A stretch of DNA of 64,000 bases from Puniceicoccaceae bacterium (lineage in GTDB: Bacteria; Verrucomicrobiota; Verrucomicrobiia; Opitutales; JAFGAQ01). A program made the translations under genes and the position numbers. The notes under the pieces were generated by a model. The model was not told the DNA's origin. It did no database searches and saw only the letters and a program-made list of their open reading frames with translations. Shown piece by piece: positions 9,950-19,122 of this stretch. The stretch is from positions 1 to 64,000 of the forward strand of contig JBEGIR010000012.1 of NCBI GenBank assembly GCA_040224245.1, written 5' to 3'. Position 1 is the first letter of the stretch. Each line of letters begins with the position of its first letter.

Positions 9950-10927
9950 ATGTTCGAAGGCATAATTTCCATCACGATTGCACTGATTCCGGTCTACCTG
10001 TTCATTCTCGGGGGATATGCATTTCGCCGCATTGGTTGGCTCAAACCCTCTGCCGATGACAGTCTGCTCAAGCTGCAAATCCATGTCTTCTACCCAGCCC
10101 TTATTTTCAGTTTTGTCTTTCGCAATGAGGCGTTGAACCAACCCAGCCTCCTGTTGCTGCCACCGCTGGTTGGATTCCTGTCGATCCTCCTGGGCTTTGC
10201 GGTAGGATATGCCATCGCTCGCATGCTCGGACTCTGCAAGGGCAAGGGTTTGCGCACCTTTGCATTCACCACAGGCATTTACAACTATGGCTTCATCGCC
10301 ATTCCGCTCATCGATTCGCTCTACCATTCGAAGGAGGTCATGGGCGTGCTGATGGTGCACAATACCGGTATCGAGGTTGCGATCTGGACGTTGGGCATCC
10401 TGTTGCTCAACGGAAATATCACACGCCACGCCTGGAAAAAACTCATCAATCCTCCCATCCTCGCACTCGCCGCAGGCTTGCTGATGAACCGTATGTTACC
10501 CGGCACGGTCGACGCGGATTCAACCCCCCTTGACGCGATGTTCGAGTCCGTGATCACCACCGTTCAACAACTGGGACGTTGCGCGATTCCACTGGCACTC
10601 ATCCTGATCGGTGCCTCACTGCGGGACTTGATGCACGATGCATCGCTCAAACTGGATTGGCGAGTCGTCAGCGGTGCATGTTTGGCCCGTTTGCTTGTGC
10701 TTCCCGCCCTCTTCATTGCGGCGGCCCTTTGTTTGCCGCTCCCCATGGAGCTGCAAGCGGTCATCCTCATTCAGGCAGCCATGCCCTCCGGCATGTTCCC
10801 CATCCTCATGGCCCGGCATTATGGTGGCAGTCCTCAAACAGCAGTGCAGATCGTCATCGCCACCACCCTGTTGTCTGTCGTTACGATCCCACTCTGGATC
10901 GCAATCGCACAGCGACTCGTGGGTTGA
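9950..10927 (+). CDS. AEC (auxin efflux carrier) family transporter
   Basis: The 325-residue protein is almost entirely hydrophobic, with about ten predicted membrane segments arranged in two halves, as in AEC/BASS-type secondary transporters. The family moves small organic acids across the cytoplasmic membrane. The start codon is only 3 bp after the stop of the transglutaminase gene, so it is very likely translated from the same mRNA. The position suggests it might export a product or import a substrate of the ATP-grasp/transglutaminase pathway, but AEC carriers are common and the link could be accidental. The next gene is convergent, and no clear terminator is visible between them. Confidence 0.88.
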   Translation: MFEGIISITIALIPVYLFILGGYAFRRIGWLKPSADDSLLKLQIHVFYPALIFSFVFRNEALNQPSLLLLPPLVGFLSILLGFAVGYAIARMLGLCKGKGLRTFAFTTGIYNYGFIAIPLIDSLYHSKEVMGVLMVHNTGIEVAIWTLGILLLNGNITRHAWKKLINPPILALAAGLLMNRMLPGTVDADSTPLDAMFESVITTVQQLGRCAIPLALILIGASLRDLMHDASLKLDWRVVSGACLARLLVLPALFIAAALCLPLPMELQAVILIQAAMPSGMFPILMARHYGGSPQTAVQIVIATTLLSVVTIPLWIAIAQRLVG

Positions 10928-10979
10928 GTTTTGCCTCCCGCATGCATTCGGAATACGCGCGTGAACGATGCGTTGTTGG

Positions 10980-11897
10980 CTACACGAAACTTTTTAAGCT
11001 GTCCTGCAAGTAGTCGCGGTCGCTCCACTCCGGATGTTCCGCACGCACCTGATCGATCAAACGCTGCTCGAGTTCCGATTTGCTCGGTAGTTTCTTTTCG
11101 ATGTAAACCCCAAACCATCCGGGATAGTCTGCCTCGGCCAATCGGTAGGCTGCCACTTCGTCTGTGGGATCATGACGGGCCGCATCTTCGGGACTCCCGT
11201 CTCCTTTCTTTTCATCAATAATCGGAAAGGAACCACCCTTGCGTGGGTTCAAGCCCTCGAATGACCCAAGATTGAAATGGGTGCACTCCGACAAACACTC
11301 GATTACCGCAAATCCCGGGTGTGCATACGCACGCTCCAGCATCTCCATCACATGGGAAATGTTCGATGCACTCGTGCGCGCCACAAAGGTCGCTCCACAG
11401 GCAATCAGCCGCTTCATCGGATTGATCGGCTCGTCAATCGCACCCCAGGGATCCGTCTTCGATACAAATCCCTTCGGCGATGTCGGAGAGGTCTGCTTTT
11501 TGGTCATGCCATAGACCGTATTGTCCATGATCAGATAGGTGAGATTCGGATTCTTGCGCGCGGTGTGATCCAGATGATTTCCACCAATCGAAAAACAATC
11601 CCCATCCCCACTGAAAACGAAGAGATGCAGATCGGGTCGCGCCAGACTGACCCCGCTCGCAAAGGGCAACGCTCGCCCGTGCAGGGTGTGCATCCCGTGG
11701 CTGTTCACAAAATAGGGAAAGCGCGACGAACAGCCAATGCCCGACACCGTCACAATATCCTGATGTGGCAGCTGCAGCTTCTCGAGCAGCCGGTAGTAGG
11801 CCGCGAGGATGGAGTGGTCACCGCAACCCCGACACCAGGTCGGCTGCTTGGCGGTGAGGTTCTTTTTGGTCAGTTTACTGTCTTTCGCTAAATTCAT
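10980..11897 (-). CDS. korB: 2-oxoacid:ferredoxin oxidoreductase, beta subunit
   Basis: The 305-residue protein is the thiamine-diphosphate-binding beta subunit of a 2-oxoacid:ferredoxin oxidoreductase. It has WCRGCGDHSIL near the N-terminus, SGIGCSSRFPY, and the diphosphate/metal motif GDGDCFSIGGNH followed by a conserved Asn. The enzyme decarboxylates a 2-oxoacid, probably 2-oxoglutarate, to the acyl-CoA and passes electrons to ferredoxin. The start ATG overlaps the korA stop by 4 bp (11894-11897), giving tight coupling with the alpha subunit. No ferredoxin-type delta subunit lies beside it, as is usual for the two-subunit Kor type. The exact oxoacid cannot be read from sequence alone. Confidence 0.93.
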   Translation of the reverse strand: MNLAKDSKLTKKNLTAKQPTWCRGCGDHSILAAYYRLLEKLQLPHQDIVTVSGIGCSSRFPYFVNSHGMHTLHGRALPFASGVSLARPDLHLFVFSGDGDCFSIGGNHLDHTARKNPNLTYLIMDNTVYGMTKKQTSPTSPKGFVSKTDPWGAIDEPINPMKRLIACGATFVARTSASNISHVMEMLERAYAHPGFAVIECLSECTHFNLGSFEGLNPRKGGSFPIIDEKKGDGSPEDAARHDPTDEVAAYRLAEADYPGWFGVYIEKKLPSKSELEQRLIDQVRAEHPEWSDRDYLQDSLKSFV

Positions 11898-13657
11898 GAT
11901 GAGCGGGGGGTTGAGGATTTTTGAGTGGGAACCAGTTGGGACAGGATTTCCTTCACCTTAAAAGTGAGTCCATCGGTTTTGCAGATGCTGCCAATTTGGC
12001 TTAGCCCCGTCACGGCGCGCAGGTACAGAGCGAACTGACCCACACCATAGACGCCCTGGTCGTTGAGTTCCACGGTCTTCACCTCTTCAAAGGCTGCAAG
12101 CATGTCGCCCACCGCCGAACTCAGGGGGAACAATAGTTTCAGGTGCAGGTGCGAAACCCGTTGGCCTTGTGCAAGCAGTGCATCCACAGCTACCCGGGTC
12201 GCCCCAAAAGAGGAACCCCAGCTCACCAATAGCAGGGGTCCAGAGTCCTCCCCGTAAATTTCCGGTGCAGGTTGATGCTGCGCGAGTAGCTGAAATTTCC
12301 GACGTCGCTTGGCACTCATTGCCACGTGATTGGCTGCACCCGCATTGGGTCCGCCTTTGGGGTCGTGCTCCAATCCTGTCACTGTGGGGTATTTCCCACT
12401 ACCAATCACACTTCCCGGTGGAGCGTGTCGGGTGATCGAATCGAGCGGATATGGCTCCCAGTGCTCCGGACGCTCCGAGGTATCCAGCACGGGTTCCAGC
12501 ATGACTTCATCCAGATTTGGCATGCGAAACCCTTCGATGCGCGTGGCAAGCCCCTGATCCGAAAGGATGATCACTGGAGTGCTGTACTCCCGGGCAAGCT
12601 GAACCGCCTCCCTGCAGATATAAAAACACTCCTCTACGTCGCGTGCAGCCATCACAATGCGGGGTGCATCTCCATGGCTGCCAAAAAGGGTCTGCATGAG
12701 ATCACTCTGCTCGACTTGCGTCGGAATACCCGTGCTCGGACCTCCGCGCTGCACGTTGACCACAATCAGCGGAATCTCCGCCATGGTAGCCCAGCCCAGT
12801 GCCTCCATTTTCAGGGACATGCCCGGACCTGATGTGCTCGTCACCGCCAGATGCCCCGCATACGACATCCCGATCGCCGCACAGGCAGCTGCAATTTCGT
12901 CCTCGGTCTGCAAAAAGATGCCCTTATACTTGGGCAGCTCTTCGCGCAGCACTTCCATGATTGAGGTTGCCGGAGTGATGGGATAGGCTGCGCCATAGCG
13001 CACTCCCGCAGCAATCAGTCCGAACGCAATCGCACTGTTGCCGTCCATGGTCACATGTTCTGCCATTTCTGCAGGTTTGGTCAAACCCACCTCAGGAACA
13101 CTGCCAGACCACTCGTAGTCAAAGCCCGCATAAAGCGTGCGTTTCACATTCGCGAGCACCGCTTCACCCTTGCGGCCAAATTTATCGAGGGCCAGCGCCT
13201 CAACCTGGACTCGCTCAATCCCCAGCAAATGGCAGAGCATGCCAAGCACCACCATGTTTTTGCCTTTGCCGACTTTGCCTTCGCTTCCTTCTTCGAGCAG
13301 CGAAGTCAAGGGCAGGGGTCGCAAGTCGAAGTTACCCGAAATAGACGATACGTCGATCTCATCGCAGTCCACCATCAGCGTACCACCCTCACGCAAAACA
13401 TTAAGGTGTGCTTCCAGGCTGTCCGGGTGAAAAGCCACCAGCACATCCACCTCATCCCCCGAAACTCTTACGGGATCCACCCCGATGCGAACCTGATAAA
13501 TGGAGTTTCCTCCGGCAATGGTCGCGGGTATGGTCATGTAGGTCATGACGTGATATCCCGAACGTCCGGCAAGTTTTGCCAATAGGGTTCCAAGGGATTG
13601 GATGCCGTCCTGGGCATGGCCGGCAATGCGAATTGTGATGCTGCGGTTGTCTGACAC
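11894..13657 (-). CDS. korA: 2-oxoacid:acceptor oxidoreductase, gamma-alpha fused subunit
   Basis: The 587-residue protein fuses a gamma domain (about residues 1-190, starting with RIAGHAQDGIQSLGTLL) to the pyrimidine-binding alpha domain (about 205-570, with GNSAIAFGLIAAGVRYGAAYPITPATSIME). This gamma-alpha arrangement with a separate beta subunit is typical of two-subunit 2-oxoglutarate:ferredoxin oxidoreductases. It is the first gene of a two-gene operon with korB, overlapping it by 4 bp. Upstream is a 348-bp AT-rich gap shared with the divergent EF-G-like gene, so both promoters should lie there. The product is cytoplasmic and probably supplies reduced ferredoxin or works in a TCA-type pathway. 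Confidence 0.93.
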   Translation of the reverse strand: MSDNRSITIRIAGHAQDGIQSLGTLLAKLAGRSGYHVMTYMTIPATIAGGNSIYQVRIGVDPVRVSGDEVDVLVAFHPDSLEAHLNVLREGGTLMVDCDEIDVSSISGNFDLRPLPLTSLLEEGSEGKVGKGKNMVVLGMLCHLLGIERVQVEALALDKFGRKGEAVLANVKRTLYAGFDYEWSGSVPEVGLTKPAEMAEHVTMDGNSAIAFGLIAAGVRYGAAYPITPATSIMEVLREELPKYKGIFLQTEDEIAAACAAIGMSYAGHLAVTSTSGPGMSLKMEALGWATMAEIPLIVVNVQRGGPSTGIPTQVEQSDLMQTLFGSHGDAPRIVMAARDVEECFYICREAVQLAREYSTPVIILSDQGLATRIEGFRMPNLDEVMLEPVLDTSERPEHWEPYPLDSITRHAPPGSVIGSGKYPTVTGLEHDPKGGPNAGAANHVAMSAKRRRKFQLLAQHQPAPEIYGEDSGPLLLVSWGSSFGATRVAVDALLAQGQRVSHLHLKLLFPLSSAVGDMLAAFEEVKTVELNDQGVYGVGQFALYLRAVTGLSQIGSICKTDGLTFKVKEILSQLVPTQKSSTPRSS

Positions 13658-14005
13658 GGTAAGCTATGATCGCGGTTGAATGTGACGGGAATGGAAGTTC
13701 CCGCAGCCAGGAGCACAGGCTCAGCATGCTTCTCCTGGATATAAATTATTTTGATGAGGAATATGATTGTAATAAGCAATTCTTTTTTTATCATTAAATT
13801 CTCTTGAATGTGAAAATCTGTCACACTGCTCCCCTAATGCTTTCCAGCATCTGCGTATTCGCTACGCTTGGACACTGGCGAAATACCCCTCACGGTCCTC
13901 TGCAGCACAGCTGCATCCCTCCACCTATTCCAACGGATCCACCGTCTCCGCCAGTCCCCACTGGATTCACAATCAATTTATAATCAACACTTTACTTTAT
14001 TCATC
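13658..14005. other. 348-bp divergent intergenic region
   Basis: This gap separates divergent korA and the EF-G-like gene and should hold both promoters. The stretch 13735-13805 is strongly AT-rich compared with the surroundings and is the best place for promoter elements. The 14006-proximal half could be read as an N-terminal extension of the EF-G-like protein (open from an ATG at 13868), but that extension is unlike EF-G. I see no RNA gene or convincing operator. Confidence 0.5.
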
Positions 14006-16081
14006 ATGCCTCAACAATCACTCGACCGTATTCGGAATTTCGCCATTGTCGGCCATCGGGCCTCGGGCAAGACGCTGCTTGCCGAAGCCATGCTGGCAAC
14101 TGGCGGAAACCTCAATCGCATGGGAACCATCGAAGCGGGAACCACCGTTTCCGATTACCACGCCGACGAACAGAGTCGGCAGATTTCCATCCACTCCTCG
14201 ATTCTGCACACGGTGTGGCTGGATCTAAAATTCAACATCATCGACACTCCGGGATACCTTGATTTTATCTCTGAAGCCATGGGCGCCCTGCGCGTCGTGG
14301 ACTTTGCCATGATCACGGTTGATGCCCAATCGGGTATCGAAGTGGGCACCGAGCAGGTCTGGCAGTTCGCCGAGTCCTATCAGCTTCCAAAATTCATCGT
14401 CATCAACGGTTTTGACAAAGAAAACACGAATTTTGAAAACTTGCTCGCACAGCTGAGAGAACGATTTGGCAGCAAAGTATTTCCCCTTGCGATTCCGGTC
14501 AACGCAGGTCCGGGATTCAATCAAGTTCTCGATGTCATGCGTTCCGACATCGTCACGTATGCGGATGACCAGAGCGGGAACTATACAGAGGTGAAAGCCG
14601 ATGGAGAATGGGCGAGCCGCGTAAAGGAACTTCACCGCGAACTCATCGAACATGTCGCTGAGGCAGATGACTCCCTGCTCGAAAAGTTTTTCGAAAATGA
14701 GGGTCTCTCTGAAGACGATCTGCGTGCTGGTGTTCACACTGCCATACAGGAGCAAAGCTTTATCCCGCTCTGGGTAACGGCAGCAAGTCGGAATGTGGGC
14801 GTTGCCCGACTGATGGACTGGATCGCAAAGTATGGTTCTTCTCCCGTCGACCGAGCGCGCGTGCAGGCGGAATCCACCGACGGACAGGCCGTCGAGGTGG
14901 ATCTCAATGACAGCTCTCCGGTAGCCTATGTCTTCAAGACCATCGCAGAACAACACGTTGGCGACTTGTCCTTTTTTCGAGTCTACAGTGGTGAGGTTGG
15001 TACCGGAATGGAACTGTATAACTCTGACCGCGATGTGATGGAAAAGGTCGGGCAGCTCTACCTGATCAATGGAAAACAGCGCGAACAGGTTTCCAGTCTG
15101 CAAAGCGGCGACATCGGAGCCGTGGTGAAAATGAAGGACACCCACACTGGCAATACCCTCTGTGCCAAGGACCGCAAAATCCGCCTGCCAAAGGTGCACT
15201 ACCCCGAGCCCAATATTCACAGTGCCATCCGTCTGACCAACACGGGAGACGAAGACAGGTTGTCATCCGGTCTCGCCTCACTGCACGAAGAGGATCCTAC
15301 CTTTCTATATCGGGTCGATGAGGTGACCCACGAAACCGTGATTTCCGGTCAGGGAGACCTGCACCTGCAAGTGATTAAACAGGGGCTGAAAGAGCGGTTC
15401 AACGTTACCATTGAACTCGCCGAACCCCGAATCCCGTTTCGCGAAACCATTCGAGGAAAAGCCGAATCCAAGTACCGCCACAAAAAGCAAAGTGGTGGTG
15501 CCGGTCAGTTTGCAGAGGTTTGGATGCGCATCGAACCGCTCGAGCGGGACTCAGGGGTCGTCTTTGAACAATCCCTGGTGGGACAAAACGTAGATCGCGT
15601 GTTTGTCCCCTCTGTGGAAAAGGGAGTGATGAAGGCCTGCCGGACTGGCGTCATTGCAGGATATCCCGTTGTCGATGTGCGTATCGACTTCTATGATGGG
15701 AAAATGCATCCGGTGGACTCGAAAGATGTCGCCTTCCAGATCGCAGGAGAGAAAGCATTTCGCGAAGCTTTCGCGTCAGCCAAGCCCTGTCTGCTCGAAC
15801 CGATCTTTATGATTACCGTGAAGGTTCCGGAAGATTCCGTGGGTGATGTCATGGGTGATATTTCTTCCAAGGGAGGCCGCATCCAGGGGATCGACATGGA
15901 CGGTTCGATGCAGATCATCAACGCATTGATTCCTCAGCGTGAACTCTATCACTATTCCACCCGATTGCGCTCCATTACGGGAGGTCGCTGCCTCTACGCC
16001 GAGAAACTCGACCACTACGAGGATATGCCCAAGGCCTACGCTCAGAAGGTGATCGAGGCCTGGAGCGGTCATCACGATTGA
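14006..16081 (+). CDS. elongation factor G-like protein (EF-G paralogue)
   Basis: The 691-residue protein is a translational GTPase of the EF-G family, full length, with G domain, domain II and domains III-V. Visible GTPase motifs are GHRASGKT (16-23) and DTPG (80-83). The guanine-specificity motif reads NGFD (134-137) instead of NKxD, which is odd. I chose ATG 14006 (MPQQSLDRIRNFAIVGH) because the P-loop then lies near the N-terminus as in EF-G. The in-frame ATG at 13868 would add 46 unrelated residues. It resembles the EF-G2 or EF-G-like paralogues whose role is poorly known, not the main fusA, which would be expected in the str operon. Confidence 0.88.
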   Translation: MPQQSLDRIRNFAIVGHRASGKTLLAEAMLATGGNLNRMGTIEAGTTVSDYHADEQSRQISIHSSILHTVWLDLKFNIIDTPGYLDFISEAMGALRVVDFAMITVDAQSGIEVGTEQVWQFAESYQLPKFIVINGFDKENTNFENLLAQLRERFGSKVFPLAIPVNAGPGFNQVLDVMRSDIVTYADDQSGNYTEVKADGEWASRVKELHRELIEHVAEADDSLLEKFFENEGLSEDDLRAGVHTAIQEQSFIPLWVTAASRNVGVARLMDWIAKYGSSPVDRARVQAESTDGQAVEVDLNDSSPVAYVFKTIAEQHVGDLSFFRVYSGEVGTGMELYNSDRDVMEKVGQLYLINGKQREQVSSLQSGDIGAVVKMKDTHTGNTLCAKDRKIRLPKVHYPEPNIHSAIRLTNTGDEDRLSSGLASLHEEDPTFLYRVDEVTHETVISGQGDLHLQVIKQGLKERFNVTIELAEPRIPFRETIRGKAESKYRHKKQSGGAGQFAEVWMRIEPLERDSGVVFEQSLVGQNVDRVFVPSVEKGVMKACRTGVIAGYPVVDVRIDFYDGKMHPVDSKDVAFQIAGEKAFREAFASAKPCLLEPIFMITVKVPEDSVGDVMGDISSKGGRIQGIDMDGSMQIINALIPQRELYHYSTRLRSITGGRCLYAEKLDHYEDMPKAYAQKVIEAWSGHHD

Positions 16082-16138
16082 TCAGCACAGCGGTTCACTT
16101 TTCCCGATCACCGCTCCAGAGCGCTGATTGAGGAACCA

Positions 16139-16169
16139 GGTCCCCTTCCTTCCCTTCAGGAGGGGGACC
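16139..16169 (+). terminator. strong hairpin after the EF-G-like gene
   Basis: The arms GGTCCCC and GGGGACC pair perfectly, and further CTTCC/GGAGG-type pairing is possible inside. The hairpin begins 58 bp after the EF-G-like stop. It lacks the T-run of a classical intrinsic terminator, so it could be a weak terminator or an mRNA 3' stabiliser. Confidence 0.35.
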
Positions 16170-16253
16170 CCCAACCCTGAATCCGCCGTGTGATCGGTTT
16201 GGGGATTTATCATCACTAAGGTGGGGCATCAGCTGCAAATGACACCTGAAGGG

Positions 16254-16265
16254 ATCACGCGTGAT
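16254..16265. promoter_or_regulatory. 12-bp perfect palindrome upstream of comM-like gene
   Basis: ATCACGCGTGAT is a perfect 12-bp palindrome 86 bp before the start of the YifB/ComM-like gene. It could be an operator, but palindromes this short also occur by chance. No partner site was noticed in the gap. Confidence 0.2.
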
Positions 16266-16351
16266 GCATTTTCAGATTGCGCCCTCGCTGTATTGCGCTA
16301 GGGTTTGCACGCTCTCACTTCTTGTCCTCTTATACCTCCTGATTCTCCTCC

Positions 16352-17890
16352 ATGTTAGCTGAAACTCAATCCGCCGCACTCGCTGGCATTGAAGCACTGC
16401 CTGTACAGGTCGAGGTCAATACCGACCTTGAAGGTGAACCCCGCCAACTTGTGGTGGGGCTGCCCGATGCCAGTGTTCGCGAATCCCAGGAACGCGTGCA
16501 CTCCGCCATCGTTAACAGTGGCTTCCGCGCCCCTTACACCCGCACCGCGATCAATCTCGCCCCCGGCGATCTGCGCAAGGAGGGCCCATCCTTTGACCTG
16601 CCCATCGCAATAGGTCTGTTGGCTGCTACCGGTCAGATCCGCGATGCAATACCCGATGATTTGCTGATCGCAGGAGAACTCAGCCTCTCTGGGGAAACCC
16701 GCGCCATCAAGGGAGGGCTGCCCATGGCGCTGATGGCAAAACGGCGAGGCTACCGTGGGCTGTTGCTCCCGCTCAAGTCGGCGCAGGAGGCCGCACTGGT
16801 CGAGGGAGTTGCCGTCTACCCACTTGGCAGTTTGGCGGAAACCGCACGCTTTTTAAACGGGGAACTATCCCTGCAACCCCTTCCAACAGCCGACAGTCTC
16901 GTGAGGGCACGCGAAGAATCTGCCCATGGACTCGATTTTTCCGAAATCAAAGGTCAAACCGCCGCAAAGCGCGCGATCGAGATCGCTGTGGCAGGTTCGC
17001 ACAACCTGCTGATGATTGGACCACCCGGTTCGGGCAAGTCCATGATCGCCAAGCGCATCCCCTCCATCATGCCGGAACCGAGCATGGATGAGTATTTGGA
17101 GATTCTCAGCATTCATTCCAGCGCTGGTATTTCCCTGCAAGAGGGAACCCTGCGATTGGAACGACCGTTTCGCACACCTCACCACACCATCAGTGATGTC
17201 GGTCTGCTCGGAGGAGGCAGTATCCCCGGACCTGGTGAAATTTCACTGGCACACCATGGTGTTCTGTTCCTGGACGAACTTCCAGAGTTCCGGCGCTCCA
17301 CCCTGGAGGTGCTGCGCCAGCCACTCGAAGATGGGCAAGTCAGTATCTCGCGCAGCCGGGGAAAACTCACCCTGCCCTGCTCCTTCATGCTGGTTGCTGC
17401 CATGAATCCGACTCCCTGCGGGGGAGACAGCCGCTCCGGACAGGTCGTCCGCTCCACCCCTGCCCAGATCCAGCGCTACCGCTCCAAAATCAGCGGACCG
17501 CTGCTCGACCGGATCGATATCCACATCGAGGTACCCGCACTCACCCTCAAGGAGCTGCGCACCACTCGCGAGGGCGAAAGTTCCGCCTCCATCCGGGAAC
17601 GCATCCTTCAGGCAAGGGAAATACAGCAACACCGCTTTGCACAGACCCGCCTTTACGCCAACGCTCACATGGGACAGCGACAAATCAAAAAATTCTGCCA
17701 GATCCGGGAGCAGGACGGTCTGATGCTCGAACACGCCATGGAAGAACTCAACCTCTCCGCACGCGCCTACGACCGCATCCTTCGCGTTGCCCGTACCATA
17801 GCCGATCTCGCCGCATCACCATCCATTGAAAACAACCATCTGATGGAAGCCATTCAGTACCGCAGCCTTGATCGATCCGTCTTCCAGTGA
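16352..17890 (+). CDS. comM: YifB/ComM family Mg-chelatase-like AAA+ ATPase
   Basis: The 512-residue protein has the three regions of the YifB/ComM family. These are an N-terminal ChlI-like domain (residues 1-170), a Mg-chelatase AAA+ ATPase core with Walker [14 protein letters not shown] and a Walker B region [13 protein letters not shown], and a C-terminal Mg-chelatase domain. ComM is a hexameric helicase that promotes branch migration during natural transformation in gammaproteobacteria. The family is widespread in bacteria without known competence. The length is normal and motifs are intact. It is on the same strand as the EF-G-like gene but separated by 270 bp, so it probably has its own promoter. 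Confidence 0.92.
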   Translation: MLAETQSAALAGIEALPVQVEVNTDLEGEPRQLVVGLPDASVRESQERVHSAIVNSGFRAPYTRTAINLAPGDLRKEGPSFDLPIAIGLLAATGQIRDAIPDDLLIAGELSLSGETRAIKGGLPMALMAKRRGYRGLLLPLKSAQEAALVEGVAVYPLGSLAETARFLNGELSLQPLPTADSLVRAREESAHGLDFSEIKGQTAAKRAIEIAVAGSHNLLMIGPPGSGKSMIAKRIPSIMPEPSMDEYLEILSIHSSAGISLQEGTLRLERPFRTPHHTISDVGLLGGGSIPGPGEISLAHHGVLFLDELPEFRRSTLEVLRQPLEDGQVSISRSRGKLTLPCSFMLVAAMNPTPCGGDSRSGQVVRSTPAQIQRYRSKISGPLLDRIDIHIEVPALTLKELRTTREGESSASIRERILQAREIQQHRFAQTRLYANAHMGQRQIKKFCQIREQDGLMLEHAMEELNLSARAYDRILRVARTIADLAASPSIENNHLMEAIQYRSLDRSVFQ

Positions 17891-17975
17891 GCCCATTCAG
17901 ATGGAGGTTGTGTCATCGAAACGATTCATGAACTCCTTTGGGAGCGGATTGCCTTACTCGGATCGCCAAGGACGC

Positions 17976-18977
17976 TCACCCCAGCGGTTTCACTATCAGA
18001 TTTCGAACCACTCGCAAGTCCCCCCAATCCGCACCTTTCAACACGGCAAATCGGGCTTTCCGCTTCTCGGAAAACCAATCCTGATGTCGAACATGAAGTT
18101 TCTTCAGAAATCCGGAACTTCCTAGAGCCATTCCATCACTGAAATACCTTACTCTGCACCTGAGCACCTCCGCCATCTCCAACTTACCCCCGTTTGCCAA
18201 CACCTGCTCAATCTTCTCTTCGCTGATCCGACCATAGTCCTTACCCCTCTCCCCCTTACTCTGGAAACCTTTGCCATACAAATAGATACGATAGGAGCGA
18301 ATAAATGACCTCCAAGCTCTTCCAAAGTAAATGACCGCATAGCCCCTGCGAGCTTCCAACTGCCCTCCCATCGCTGCACCGTAGCTGCAGAAACGATATG
18401 ATGCAGGGTCATCCACCAACTCTGCACGCACAGGATTCAAGTCAATGTAAGCTGCCACCTTGCTCATTGCTTCCCGACTGGGTTCCACAATCAAGCTCTT
18501 GAACCGGTCCGCCCAGATACTTCCTCGATTCTGGTGTCGATGGTTATACCAAATTCCAAACCGTTGCTTTAGTTCCCGCATGAATACCGACACATCTCCC
18601 ATCCGCTCTTTCAGTTTTTCCCGCCACTGCTCAGCTTCCTCTCCACCAGAGCGAAACAGGGATTCGAGCTTTTCGGGATCAATCGCCCTCCCTCCTGCAC
18701 GATCTCCTCCATACAATGCACGATGTCGTTCCAAAAGTGCTGCATCCGATAAATTTGGCTCATGCCTCACTTTCGCCAGGATATGGAAGTGATTGCTCAT
18801 CATGCAGTAAGCTAATACATCCACTCCACAAAACTCCGCCTGCTTGCGCATCATTCGCACAAACACTTCCTTCTCTTCATCCCCAAACAGAAATTGACCA
18901 CAACTGGTCCGACTCACCAGATGATACACCGCATCCATCCCCCGAATCACCGCCCTTGGTCGTTTTTTGCTTCTCAT
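17976..18977 (-). CDS. REP-associated tyrosine transposase-like protein (RAYT, Y1 Tnp)
   Basis: This 333-residue protein carries the HUH nuclease signature MSNHFHILAKV in the N-terminal part and the YIDLNPVRAELVDDP segment with the likely catalytic tyrosine, as in TnpA_REP/IS200-type transposases. I start it at 18977 (MRSKKRPRAVIRGMDAVYHLVSR), where similarity to the family begins. The open frame extends upstream to 19172 but that part looks non-coding. It is longer than a typical IS200 transposase, as expected for RAYT proteins with a C-terminal extension. No flanking terminal repeats were seen, so this is a domesticated single-copy gene rather than a mobile insertion sequence. It is convergent with the comM-like gene. 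Confidence 0.85.
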   Translation of the reverse strand: MRSKKRPRAVIRGMDAVYHLVSRTSCGQFLFGDEEKEVFVRMMRKQAEFCGVDVLAYCMMSNHFHILAKVRHEPNLSDAALLERHRALYGGDRAGGRAIDPEKLESLFRSGGEEAEQWREKLKERMGDVSVFMRELKQRFGIWYNHRHQNRGSIWADRFKSLIVEPSREAMSKVAAYIDLNPVRAELVDDPASYRFCSYGAAMGGQLEARRGYAVIYFGRAWRSFIRSYRIYLYGKGFQSKGERGKDYGRISEEKIEQVLANGGKLEMAEVLRCRVRYFSDGMALGSSGFLKKLHVRHQDWFSEKRKARFAVLKGADWGDLRVVRNLIVKPLG

Positions 18978-19122
18978 GCTCAACCCTACCCCACTCTCCT
19001 CAGATATCAAGCCAAACTCGTATAAACAGCCTGGGTGTTTATTGTAAGTTTGATTTTTATCATTTTTCACTGTGTTGTTTCCCCAACTTGCTTCTGCGGC
19101 GTGAGTTGCTTTTGATAGGGCC

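Noticed and set aside
9278-10429. 383-residue minus-strand ORF
   Set aside because: It overlaps the second transglutaminase and the AEC carrier, both of which have clear motifs. The translation has no domain and looks like antisense reading.
13868-14005. 46-residue N-terminal extension of the EF-G-like protein
   Set aside because: The extension shares nothing with EF-G and its residues look like translated upstream DNA; the ATG at 14006 places the P-loop correctly.
14225-15220. 331-residue minus-strand ORF inside the EF-G-like gene
   Set aside because: The EF-G-like protein is continuous with GTPase motifs on the other strand, so this is a shadow.
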